Made by a program: the position numbers and the translations under genes. 20,000 nucleotides of DNA. It comes from Penaeus vannamei. Taxonomy: Eukaryota > Arthropoda > Malacostraca > Decapoda > Penaeidae. The notes beneath the pieces are model-generated. The model ran no database searches. It saw only the letters and a program-made list of their open reading frames with translations, and had not been told where the DNA came from. Below, in pieces: positions 10,334 through 20,000 of this stretch. The stretch lies in the NCBI RefSeq assembly GCF_042767895.1, contig NC_091560.1, forward strand, positions 29,619,012 to 29,639,011. Direction: 5' to 3'. The first letter of the stretch is position 1. Each line of letters opens with the position of its first letter.

Positions 10334-13300
10334 CGAGGAGTCCTCTTCCTTTTCTTCCTTCTTCTGTTCTTCCTTCTTTTCTTTGAGTGCCTTTACCAAT
10401 TTCCACTTACTCCCTGGCCCTCCCAAAGTCTTTAATTTAGCTGGTGTGGATTGCTGACTCTCCGCGCTTGCCGAGGTATCGCCCTCTACTGTTATTTCGG
10501 GTTTTTCTTCCTTTGTCTCGCTCATTACTTTGTCCGTCTCGGACTCGGTTTCTACTTTTGGAATGTCTTCACTAACTGTTGCAGCTTCCGGAGGCGTGAC
10601 TGCCTTGTCTTCCGAAACTTCTTGGATAGGAAGCTCTGTTGGAATAGGCTCAGCCGGAGGAACCTCCTCTGTGGGCGTAATTTTCTGACCAAGGGCAAAG
10701 TCCCCAGCTTCTGGCTCCACTTCTGTAGCTGGTTGAGGAACCACAGGAATTTCTGCAACTTCATGTTGCTCCGAGATCTCTGGGACTACAGTTCTAACAG
10801 GCTCTGTTGGAGGCACTGGGAGTAATCGTCGAGGTGTAGCTTGTTCCACAGGCTTAACTGCCGGCACTGGAGCAACTTGAACAGCTGGTTGAGGCTGTAT
10901 CGCAGGTGTAACAGCTGGTACAGGTACATCGTCTTCATCATCCTCCAGGTCTTCTTCAGGAGAATCTGGGCCTGAGGTTTCACCTGACGATCCCTCATCA
11001 TCAGAGTCAATCCTGGGTCGCACTACAGGCTGTGATGGGCGTGACTTCGCTGGCACCGCATCTGCACTGATCATTGAAAACACAGCACTTTCTTGTGATG
11101 CCTGTGTGTCCTGAGACTCAGAGTACCGAAGGGAACTCTGCCGACTGTCTCCTGTAGCAGAGAAGAAGGCGGATTCATTTGACTTTGCACTGGAGATGGT
11201 ATCATCAAAGGGCTCCAGTTCAGTTCCTGGCATGTGTGACTCAATCATCTGTACTCGGCCCTGTAGCTCACACAAAACTACATTCATAAAGTTGCGCACA
11301 TTATCATCTGGCTGCATCGGGTAACATTCTTCAAGTTCCGGTTCTCGCCACTGGTCAGCTTCCATGAGCTCTAATTTCCTAAGTTCATAGCGATACCACT
11401 CATCATCAGAGTCAATGGAATCCTCAGTGCTTTGCCGCCTTGAAGAACCACGCGACATGCGGAAGCTTCGCACAGAGCGGTTGTCATCTTCTTCTGAGAG
11501 TGTCCTCTGCGGAGGCAAGGCCAACCGGTCCTTGGCAGAATCTGGAGGGGAGCGTCTCGTGGGGTCTCTGCCTCGTGAAGGAGTTCCTTCAGCTCCTACA
11601 GACTCGCTGACGGACGTGTCACTATCGCCCGCCTCCCCCGACACGCTAATGTCGATATTCTTGTTGACGGGCTGTTGGAGTGTGGCAGCGGCGGCGGGGA
11701 GCACTCCGAATCCCGAGGTCACTGCCGCTGTTACAATCCTAGTGGTAGGGGCGGGCGCTTCCCCGTTTTTTGGCTGTAAATAGCCTGCATTTGCAGGGAA
11801 GTTTGGATCATAGAAGTCAAGAGAAGTATTAGCATTTGGTGAGACTGGGAAAAGGGTTGGGTCATGAGGAACTTGGGGGAAGGATTGTTGAGCTTGGCCA
11901 GGAAAGGGTATGGCATCACGTGGGAGTTGGGGGGCATTATAGGTCGGTGCTGGGGGACATGTACCACCAGCGGGAAGGGTCGCCTGGCCGCTCAAGGGAA
12001 AATTTACATTCGGTGGAATGTTTGCATCTTTATAGAATTGCTGCAGTCCAAACTGGTTGCCTGCATCACGATCTTGAGTTGTAGTATCTCGTGTTAGATC
12101 AGTTATATTATTGTTCACCTGCTGTAATTCAGAGGCTGCTGCATTATCCCTCTGGGAAAGTGTATCTTCTCCAGGGGGCTCGGAGGTCAAAGGTGCACCT
12201 GGGCCCACAGGGGGTCGATCCACAGGTAACTGGGAAGGCATGTCACCTGTTGGAAGAGGACTCAGTATCTGGTGGTTGCTGGGAGGACGAGACCCACTGT
12301 CTGACCCACTGCTGCTGGCGCGTGTAGCCTCCTCCGAGCCACTCTGGTCATCAGAATGGGCGGAAGTAGATGAGTGACGCTGCCTATATTTCCCGAGGGC
12401 TCTTGACACTGCGAACTCTCGCCGACCACCAGTCACACGAGTAGACCCTGATGACTGTTTAGGTTCTACATCCTTTTCTCGGCTGTCAGAACGCTTCAAG
12501 TCACCAACCGTTGGGAATAGTGATTCAGCATCAACAGTACTTGATGTGTCTTCAGCCGTGTCAGTCTGAGGCTCCTCTGTTTTGGCAGGGGGTTCAGGAA
12601 CAGCCTCTCCAGATGGAATATTTTCCTTGCTACTGGAGGTAGAACTGTATTTCTTTGTTTGCTTCATGGTAGGAAACAAAGTATCTGCTGCAGTTGTTGT
12701 GTCTGACAGCAAACTACTGTTATCACTGTCATCATCCCAGATCGTGCGTCGGGGAATAGGTCGACTAATCTCCATGTCTGACTGTTCTGAATCCGAGAGG
12801 GATCTGAGAGAAAGGCTACTGCCGCGTCGCCGTGTCTTCTGCAGAAACCCTGACATAGTAGACATAATAGACCTGCTCTTTTTCTCTTTCCTCCTGCCTA
12901 ATGTTGTTGCCTGATATTCCTTATGGCGAGGCTCATCCTCATGCATAGGACGAGAAGGTAGGCTATGAGATCTGGATCTCTTTCCCATGATGTCAATGCC
13001 AGGTATCATCTTAGTCATAGAGTTTAAGGCAGACTTCATGCTCGAGCCTCGCCGTAATTTCTTCTTCTCCTCCAGTGGAGCTTTTGCCTTGATAGGAACT
13101 GTCTCCTGAGTGATTGAAATATATCCTGCCTGAGAAACTAGGACATTGCTACTGTCGTAATAGGCATGATGAGGCTGGGCTTCTTGCACCAGCTGTCGAT
13201 GCTCCTGGGCATTCTGGGGACTATATCTCTTGAGGTTAAGCTCGAGAGGCCTCTCAGATTTGCCGTCGGTCCACTGGTGTGAACGCAGATATTCCCCAGT

Positions 13301-16300
13301 AGCAGCAGGGACAGCTTGAGTATGTCTACGATTGTCATGGTAGCGGTCGTATCGACTCCTTGACCGTGGTGTGGGAGAAGGTCCAGGAGGAGGAGGAGCA
13401 TCATGAGCTGCCGTGGAAAGAATATTCTCCATATTCCGTAGTGACCCTGACAAATCCTCACTCTTCAGTAATGGAGATTCTGCAACATTAGGCTGAGGTC
13501 GATATCTATCCTTTGGTGGATAAGTATTCATATAAGAGTCTGGAGATTCATATGGGGGTTCTCTTAGCATTGGGTTTGCAGGATCATACCCGTACATAGG
13601 TTTGTATCGGGATGTTCCTCCCTTTAAATTATCCTCCATGGGCACGTACCTACTAACAATATGTGAGGTGGGTGGTTGTGCTCCATAAGGTGGAGGCTGA
13701 TTATAATTTGGCTGATACTTGTATTTGTGTCCATCTTTTCCTCCAGGACCAGATGAAGGATAGAAACTAGAGCTTGATGAATAAGAAGAAATAGAGTCAG
13801 AACTATCAGCACCAAAACTATTCCTAGCCTCTGGACGCCCAGGTTCAATTTCAGCTAAGTGGTCAAATCTCCTTGTGTGTTGACCTACAAACTTAAGCTC
13901 CCCAGCAGCATTCAAGTAAGCTGGTGTTGAATATTTGGGCTCATTGATATAGGGAGATGTCTGGTATTGCTGTTTACCCTGATACTTTCCCTCCATGCTT
14001 GGTGATACTGATAAACTGGAGGGATAAGTATCAGCCAGTGAGGTATTAGTGAGGAGTGAGGAAGAAGCCACACTGGACCTCGAACCCGTGTAGTAGTGAG
14101 AATATGTACTTGAAGTCGGTGCAGGAGGAGGAGGTGGGGCAGAGGAACTCATAAGCATGTCCTCAAGAAACATCTCATCAGCTTTACTTTTGCTGACTCT
14201 TGTAATGGGGTCAGCAGTGATTGCGTAAATACTGTATGTGCTAAAAGATGCCTCTTCAAAGGCATTCCCAGTTCGTGCTTTGGCACTTGTTCTTCTGGGA
14301 CTGAGGGTGAGGTAGTCTGTGGGAATACTTGAGGTCACACCCAGGCCTGGCGATGATGATGGCTGAGATGCAGATATGTATGACGGCATCCGTTGATCTG
14401 CCTTCTCAGCTGACAGCGCCGTATTAACTATGTCAGGTTTTGAAGTTGATATGTGTAAAAAAGAAGTCGTTGTAGTTGGTTGTATAGATTCTTCAAGGAT
14501 CGTTGCAGGGCTAAACATCTTTGTTTCTCTGAGCAATCCTTCCCCTGATGCGCTGAATTTGAAGTGATCAGTCTTGGGCCCTGTCAAGGATGCCGTTGGA
14601 AAGCTGATAGGAGCTGTTGTCGTTGTAACCGAGGCTAACATAGCAGCTGAGGTAGCGGACGGCAAATATATCTCCTCGAGCCTCTCAGTGCGGTCAGTTC
14701 TATATGGTGAGGCTCTCCTTCCAGGTCTTGGACTGGTAGGACTCTTCTCGATGCTTGAGGATGTGCTCATACTGCTGCTGAGTGTGGAGATGCCAGAGTC
14801 ATATTTCCCAATTTCCGAGTATCTTATTGGTGACGGACTCTTGGTTGTCCTGGGTGACTTTGGACTTTTGGGGCTCTTAGGACTCTTTGGACTCATGAGA
14901 CGTGGTGTGGCTCGAGGGCTGTGGCCGCTTACCTCCTTAGTAGTCATGAGAGATGGAGTTCCTGGCCTTTTCGGGTCGAAGCCTGTCGGTGTCACAGAGA
15001 CTTTCTTAGCCCTTGTCGCGTCCTTGGGGCTTCCTGAGCGAGGAGAACTGATGTAACCATCCTGGCGCGTCCTCGAAGGTGCAAAAGGAGATGAAGATCG
15101 AATCTTTTCACTACTTGCTGTGAAGAATGTTGGTGATGACGTGCCCATTGATTTTTCCCCTGCAATAAGAGGATCTGGTGTTTTTCGCCCCATCATGCTA
15201 AAGTCTGACATACCCACAGTGTCTTTGGCTGCCCCTAAGGATGTGTCTGAAGATGGGAGAGGAGAAGGACCTTTAGGGAGATGATCACGCATATGCCGTG
15301 GAGATCCACTGGTCTTCATCCCAAGTGCGGCCATGATCTCTGAATCAGTGGCATTACTATCAGTTGACAACTGGGAATTTGGTCGACTCCTTTGTGGTTC
15401 TGTCGTTTTTGGACTGAAGGTCCAGTCATCTATATTGGAGTCAAGGTACATTTGACGTAATTTTTCGTCTACAACGGATTCTGTCAGTTTGTTGTCTATT
15501 GGCTGAGCTACAGTTGACACAGCAGCAGCAGCAGCAGCCACAGTAGAAGCTTCAGATTTGCTAACATGCCGTGGGGATGTTGATGTTGGTGAACCCAACT
15601 TTGGAGATAATATGAGCCGCTCCCGAAGATCACGAAGATTCTGAGAGTCTTTCAGTAATTTTGCACTTAATGCATCAAGTTCTTTGAGTTTTCCAAGTGC
15701 CACTTTATCCAGGGTTGTGAACTTGCGAAGTTCTTGAAGATCTTGCTCACTAATACAAGTACTGTGTCCCCTATAATCTTTGTAATCATCCGCTGTAAAC
15801 ACTTCATCTTTTTCATTTTCTTTTTCTCTTTCTTTCTCTTTCTTCCTCGCATCAGAAGAATCTGATTCTTTTTCAGTTTCTTCTAGGTCCCAAATCCTGG
15901 CCAATTCTTGGTCTGTAGACTCTGACACTTGTGAGAGGTTATCTCGGTGAGCATTGTTCAGACTCCGGTAGAAGGCTTCATCCGGGAGTCTGTTCTCAGA
16001 GTCATCAGATGAAGGAGCTGCTGCTGCCGCCGCTGCTGCCGCCGCCGCAACGGCTTCAGGAGGGATTATCGATGGTTCCTCCTTCTCTATCAAAAGAGCC
16101 TGAAGGTCAAATGCTGTGTAAAATTCCAGAAGCTGAGCGATCACCGCTTGTTGCTCGTACAGAAGGATCTCCAGCTTTTCAAGACGTTCCCACATCTTGA
16201 CATACTCCTGAGAGAGCATATCGAGAGCGCGCCAGGCATAGCGCAATTCCGTCTCAAGGACGTTGATGCGCGTGCCCAGGCGCTCCATGTAGTCCCCTAA

Positions 16301-16402
16301 GAGCGTCTCCATACTGGCTAGGTAGGAGCCCGCGCCCGCGCCTGACCCTAATCCGGCCCCGGACCCTCCTAGGGCAGACTTTACGCCCTTGAGGCTGTCC
16401 AT
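10334..16402 (-). CDS. Large 5' coding exon of a giant, mostly disordered coiled-coil protein (partial; identity unsure)
   Basis: An uninterrupted 2,023-codon reading frame begins at ATG 16402-16400. The ATG has G at -3 and +4, and an in-frame TAA lies 15 nt upstream, which fixes it as the first start. The frame ends at a perfect GTAAGT donor in phase 0, so the C-terminus is missing. Residues about 28-95 form a hydrophobic-heptad coiled coil rich in Leu, Glu and Trp. An 11-Ala run follows at 119-129, a second short Ala run near 288, and a KSP repeat at about 504-516. Pro-rich SH3-type stretches lie near 754, 1005 and 1858. Basic RS-like and RRGSS segments lie at about 1120-1190, an acidic/aromatic island with DDEWYRYEL around Trp1669, and a basic amphipathic segment around Trp2000. 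There is no signal peptide or membrane segment, so it is probably cytoplasmic. The composition fits a synaptic or cytoskeletal scaffold. A long Unc-13-type N-terminal region is possible on size, layout and a calmodulin-site-like end, but I see no C1, C2 or MUN domain. Confidence refers to the exon, not the name. Confidence 0.86.
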
Positions 16403-16560
16403 GACAAGGCCGGCAGGTTAGAGCCCGGACCCAGGTGATCCCAGGTCACGCCGGGACACCTCCGCGATCACAGGCTGCCCGGGCATGCATGCCATGGAGC
16501 TCACCTTCGCCGCTCGTCCTTGTGTCTTCCGACAAACGCTATGCTTACATAGTGTCTATT
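16403..16560 (-). promoter_or_regulatory. GC-rich 5' leader of the large-exon gene
   Basis: About 150 bp directly upstream of the start codon are GC- and CpG-rich, in contrast to the AT-rich DNA beyond 16560. They contain an in-frame TAA just before the ATG, upstream ATGs within the GCATGCATGCC palindrome near 16485, and a donor-like AAG|GTGAGC. This is best read as 5' untranslated sequence. No acceptor with a pyrimidine tract is visible between the donor-like site and the ATG, so exon structure here is uncertain. Confidence 0.45.
16499..16504 (-). other. Possible 5' splice donor in the leader (GTGAGC)
   Basis: The minus strand reads GCGAAG followed by GTGAGC, a good donor match. If used, splicing from here would skip the adjacent ATG at 16402 unless an acceptor lies in the next 100 bases, and none is evident. 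It could mark an alternative first exon joined to a downstream exon, or be chance. Confidence 0.3.
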
Positions 16561-18859
16561 CATAGTAACACGAGTGAGAACTAAGCCATTACTAACCAGC
16601 GTTTTATTTTCATTAGTCTAAAATTCAATTATAACATATCTGTCACTTTGTTCCTAGTTTATTTTTCTACTTTCATATAACCTTTTGAAACAAGAAATTA
16701 TCAGTATTATTAATAACTCACACAAGCACTACACAAAAGTTGGAAAAAGATTTCAACTACAGTCGCAGTTCTTGCGAGGATGTGTTGTGTTGTGATATGT
16801 TGCTTATCCAAAAAGTATCTAAAGTCAGTTCACACTTCTATAATCCTTGTAAATAAAAATGGAATATGCATGGACCAAAATATTTTTTTCTTTCTAAAAA
16901 TGTCACTGACATATGGAAAATTCTACCTCAGTATTTTAAAAAATACCCGAAGGCTGCGTGTGGTATGAGGCCTCGGAGGGCGAGTTGCTGGCTGACCTGT
17001 AAACAAAGAGAAACCAATCATGACACACGGTTCAAGGTTGTGTGGATGCCTGTGGTTCAGATGGATTTTTTCGTTCTTTACACTAACAAAAGGAGGAGGA
17101 TGAGACGTTGAAGAATATTCGACAATTGTTTCAAGTACACGACAATATCCCTTTCATGGTTATGCCCTCGACGGTATTTTAGGAATAATAATACGTATTT
17201 TTTTTAACCAAATGGTAAATTACCGTACTTTTATGATACAGACGGTAAAGTGCAGAAAATAACGAGAACCAATAAACACGCCAACCCGGGTTTCTCCACA
17301 CCACAGGCAGTACCATTCCCTACCAATGCCATACGAAAAACAAAGATGTAATCACCTCTTATCCTCTCCCCAAGGCGCTCCTCTCCCCAGACAGCTTCCC
17401 TGAATTGACTGATCTGCGCCAATACCCGGGATCCGCGACTGGGATAGAAGCCTGTGCTGGTCCATTGTTGCTCCAACGAAAACTCGCGGTTCATCCCACT
17501 AATCAACAGCGAATACTGCTTGCGTGGCATTACCCTGCCGTTGCTACGGTGATGGCGAAGAGATGCGCTGATGGCCGGTGTTAAGCTCCCCTGTTGACTG
17601 GGTAATATAGTGTTCGCGTGGGTGAAACGGCACTCTATATTTCGGGTTGGCTTTAAAGGAATTCTTAACGCAGGATCGTCTATTATTCAAAGCTATGCAC
17701 TAACGGGCACTTTTACACCCATTTTGAAAGCGAAGAATAAACATTTCAAAAAAGAAAAGAAAATGATTTGGTGGAAATGAGAGATGTCAACAGTATCCAC
17801 TTACTCTCCCCTCCACTAATCCGCGGGAAACGACGTCCCCAAAAGACCAGTTGGTTCTTAATGTCTATCCTCATTATCTGTCGTCCTCGCCGGATCTCTC
17901 CTTCGATCGCCCTGACCTCAAGCCTCCGTCTCTCCATCGAACGACTTCTAAACACTGACATCGGCGACGTATCGCCTATTTACACCGACGTCATAAAGCA
18001 AGCAGAAGTTATTTCGTGACAAAACGCCGTCGTATATAATGAGAAATTACACCGGAGACATTGTTGCGGATGACTCTGGCCCAATAGACGCCAATATTCT
18101 CCTGATCTAAACCCTTGCCTGAGCATTCCGCCTCTTGGATTTATATATATCACTGCGGCACTGCTCACTCGCTTCTGGAAGTTTCACAAAAAGAAAGTTA
18201 TTGGCAAAGTTAACGAGTGCGCCCGATCTTAATAACTTTGTCTCTCAACTTTCTTTTTCCGCCTCTTCCAATTCTTCCTTTGCACGAAATCTTGACTGTT
18301 TCCCGGGAGTTGAGGTCGCATATGAAAAGCAGCGGCGTGTTTGGCTTCCGAGAGAGAGAATGTGCAACATGCAATAATGCCGATGACATTCGCATTCCGG
18401 CCGGAAGAGCAAAGACATTCCCCGAGGAAGTGAGGACATATTTTTTTGCCTGGGGAATAACGGCGTCATCTCCATAATGCGGTGATTAAATAGAAAGATA
18501 GAGAAAAAAATTATCCAAGAAAAATGGGTTAAAAATGATGACGGATGGCGGACGAAACGAAAAGAAAGGGAACCGAAAGAAGCGAGAGTGATCAACGAGC
18601 AAATCTTTTTATACTTGAAGACTACGAAGCAGCGGGAGCCATTGTTGAGACTCGTACGGATCCCAGACGTTTCTGACGCAGACTGATAACTGTTGAGGCT
18701 TTGTAGTGGAGATGGCGGCGGAGTGTCGTTATCGCTGTAGCGGAGACACACTCCCTCCGCCTCCGCCTCTCTCTCTCTTTATCATTAGCTCTTGTTTTTA
18801 CTATTTTGGTTTTAGCTTAATGTGTTTTATGCACAAAAACAGAATAACCAAACAAACAA
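16561..18859. other. Upstream intergenic or 5' intronic DNA, largely unique
   Basis: AT-rich unique sequence lies upstream (minus-strand sense) of the large exon. Several open frames of 60-170 codons occur on both strands, including 17231-17530, 17746-17961 and 18245-18751. None shows a recognisable domain. Simple arrays are notably absent compared with 1-10333. A GATGGCGGCGG motif near 18712 and GCCATTGTTG near 18638 resemble YY1/Pho-type sites. A promoter or 5' noncoding exons may lie here but cannot be placed. Confidence 0.45.
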
Positions 18860-19170
18860 CCACATATATGCTTACACACACAAATACGCTTATACACTTA
18901 CACACACACACAAACAAACAAATGAATACATACACTCATACCCATCTGTCCTTCATTCTCTTTCCTTCTCTCTCTTTCGTCGGCTTTCATTTTCTCTTTC
19001 GGTCCATGCCGCTCGCTCACGCTCTCTTTCTACCCTATCTCTCCTCATCCTTCCTCACTCTCTCTCTCACTCACTCTCTCTCTCCATCTCTCTCACTCTC
19101 TCTCTTCCTCTTCCTATCTCTCCCTCACCTTCTCCTTCTCCCTCTCCCTCCCCATTTCTCTCCTCCTTCT
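18860..19170. repeat. CA-rich then CT-rich degenerate simple sequence
   Basis: ACACACAAATACGC and TTACACACACACACAAACAAAC (18870-18925) are followed, after about 30 bases, by a long interrupted pyrimidine tract of CTCTCTC, CACTCACTC and CTTCTCCCT (18950-19170). Open frames across it encode only Ser/Leu/Pro-rich strings. Confidence 0.8.
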
Positions 19171-20000
19171 AACCCCTTATACCTTCCCCCAGCATTCACC
19201 TTCCCCAATCCCCTTGAAGCACCGTGCGCACGCAAATCTCGCCCCTATGGTTACAGCACCGAGAGACGCGGGCGACCGGGCAGAACATGTGTGTCCGTTC
19301 TCACAGCAACGCCGCAAACACATATTCACATACATACGCTTGAGTACAATAGCCCCCAAAGAAGATAATAGTAATATGTTACTACTATATGTTCCTGCTC
19401 TCTCCCCCAGGCTACTGTCCTGTAGGACCTGAGAAATACAAGGAATATACCCCCCTTTTTTCTCTCTGTAAATAACACTCTGGTTAATGTTGTAATTAGA
19501 ATTCTAGATTCCTCTGCTGAACATATTACCGAGAACTGACAGATGCCAAGGCGGGTCTGCGGTGTAATTTCACAGTCGTATTCATCATGATCGTAATAAG
19601 GTAGAGAAGATAGATTTATAAATTAGATCTTAAATACAACCCTGGATAAACTGGAAAAAAAACGAAAATGACTTCCCGAGAATATATAACGTGAAAAAAC
19701 TCGCCATTAACCCCACTGGAAATAACAGGCAAGATAAACGAAATCGAATCGAAACGAGAAGGGAAAATCATTCAATCAACCAGAGCGCAAAAGGACAATC
19801 AGATAATGAATGACCTGATCCGCCGCGCATCCGACCCGACCCGACCCGACCCGACCCGCCCCTCGCTCCCTCCCGCCGCGCCACCGTCAGCACACACCGA
19901 CTCGCACTGATAAACCCACATGATAAGAGAGATTCTACCGCCGGGAGCCTAATCACGCCGCATCCATCATTCTAATGATATGCTGCCCTCTGTTCAACAA
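19171..20000. other. Unique DNA at the window edge, no gene seen
   Basis: Mixed AT-rich sequence with a GC-rich patch (19815-19900) holding the CCGAC array. No coding or RNA feature could be supported. Confidence 0.55.
19831..19858. repeat. (CCGAC)n pentanucleotide array, about 5.5 units
   Basis: CCGAC repeats in perfect phase from 19831, ending in CCCGCCCC. It is a GC-rich pentamer unlike the dinucleotide arrays elsewhere in the window. Confidence 0.9.

Noticed and set aside
10451..15056. Plus-strand open frames opposite the large exon
   Set aside because: Antisense shadows of the minus-strand coding exon, with no independent evidence.
18706..19368. 220-codon plus-strand frame starting MEMAAECRYRCSGD
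   Set aside because: After about 20 residues it becomes a translation of CA- and CT-rich simple sequence. No domain, and the start context alone is not enough.
19831..19858. Telomere-like repeat
   Set aside because: The unit is CCGAC, not the arthropod TTAGG/CCTAA, and there are only about five copies.

Overview
The window looks like arthropod nuclear DNA, most plausibly from a penaeid shrimp or another decapod crustacean. Three things suggest this: an extreme density of long dinucleotide arrays (GA/CT, GT/CA, AT), one eukaryotic protein-coding exon with a consensus splice donor, and a decayed LINE fragment of the CR1/Jockey type common in arthropods. No bacterial, viral or organellar features were seen. 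The species assignment is inference from style, not from a diagnostic gene.

Layout: the only convincing gene is on the minus strand. Its initiating ATG is at 16402-16400, and a single open exon of 2,023 codons runs down to 10334, followed immediately by a perfect GTAAGT donor (10333-10328). The exon ends in phase 0, so the protein must continue in exons beyond this window or hidden in it as short exons I cannot recognise. The encoded part has an N-terminal coiled coil, a very long low-complexity Ser/Pro/Thr-rich region, a small conserved-looking island around Trp1669, and a basic amphipathic segment around Trp2000. This architecture suggests a cytoskeletal or synaptic scaffold. The long N-terminal region of an arthropod Unc-13 isoform is a candidate I cannot confirm.

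Positions 1-10333 are read as the intron (or intron plus downstream sequence) of that gene. About a quarter or more of this stretch is microsatellite: GA at 1-157, 1736-1818, 8686-8779 and 9147-9205; CT at 2453-2552, 3506-3590 and 5990-6161; AT at 3591-3670 and 10114-10217; GT at 3849-3995 and 9075-9111. It also holds a four-copy GA-rich minisatellite (603-705), a perfect 26-bp-arm palindrome (1011-1066), a three-copy repeat of a CACGTGCAGTACC motif (2590-2720), a tandem array of about 145-bp units (2836-3248), and a LINE 3' fragment (7203-7613) in the same orientation as the gene.

Positions 16403-20000 lie upstream of the gene. They hold a GC-rich leader with a potential upstream splice donor (16504-16499), mostly unique AT-rich DNA, a possible but unproven small minus-strand reading frame (17231-17530), a CA/CT-rich block (18860-19170) and a short CCGAC pentanucleotide array (19831-19858). 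I found no tRNA, rRNA, CRISPR or intact transposon, and no sign of a new biological system. The most interesting items are the giant unassigned exon, the perfect palindrome and the two local tandem families.
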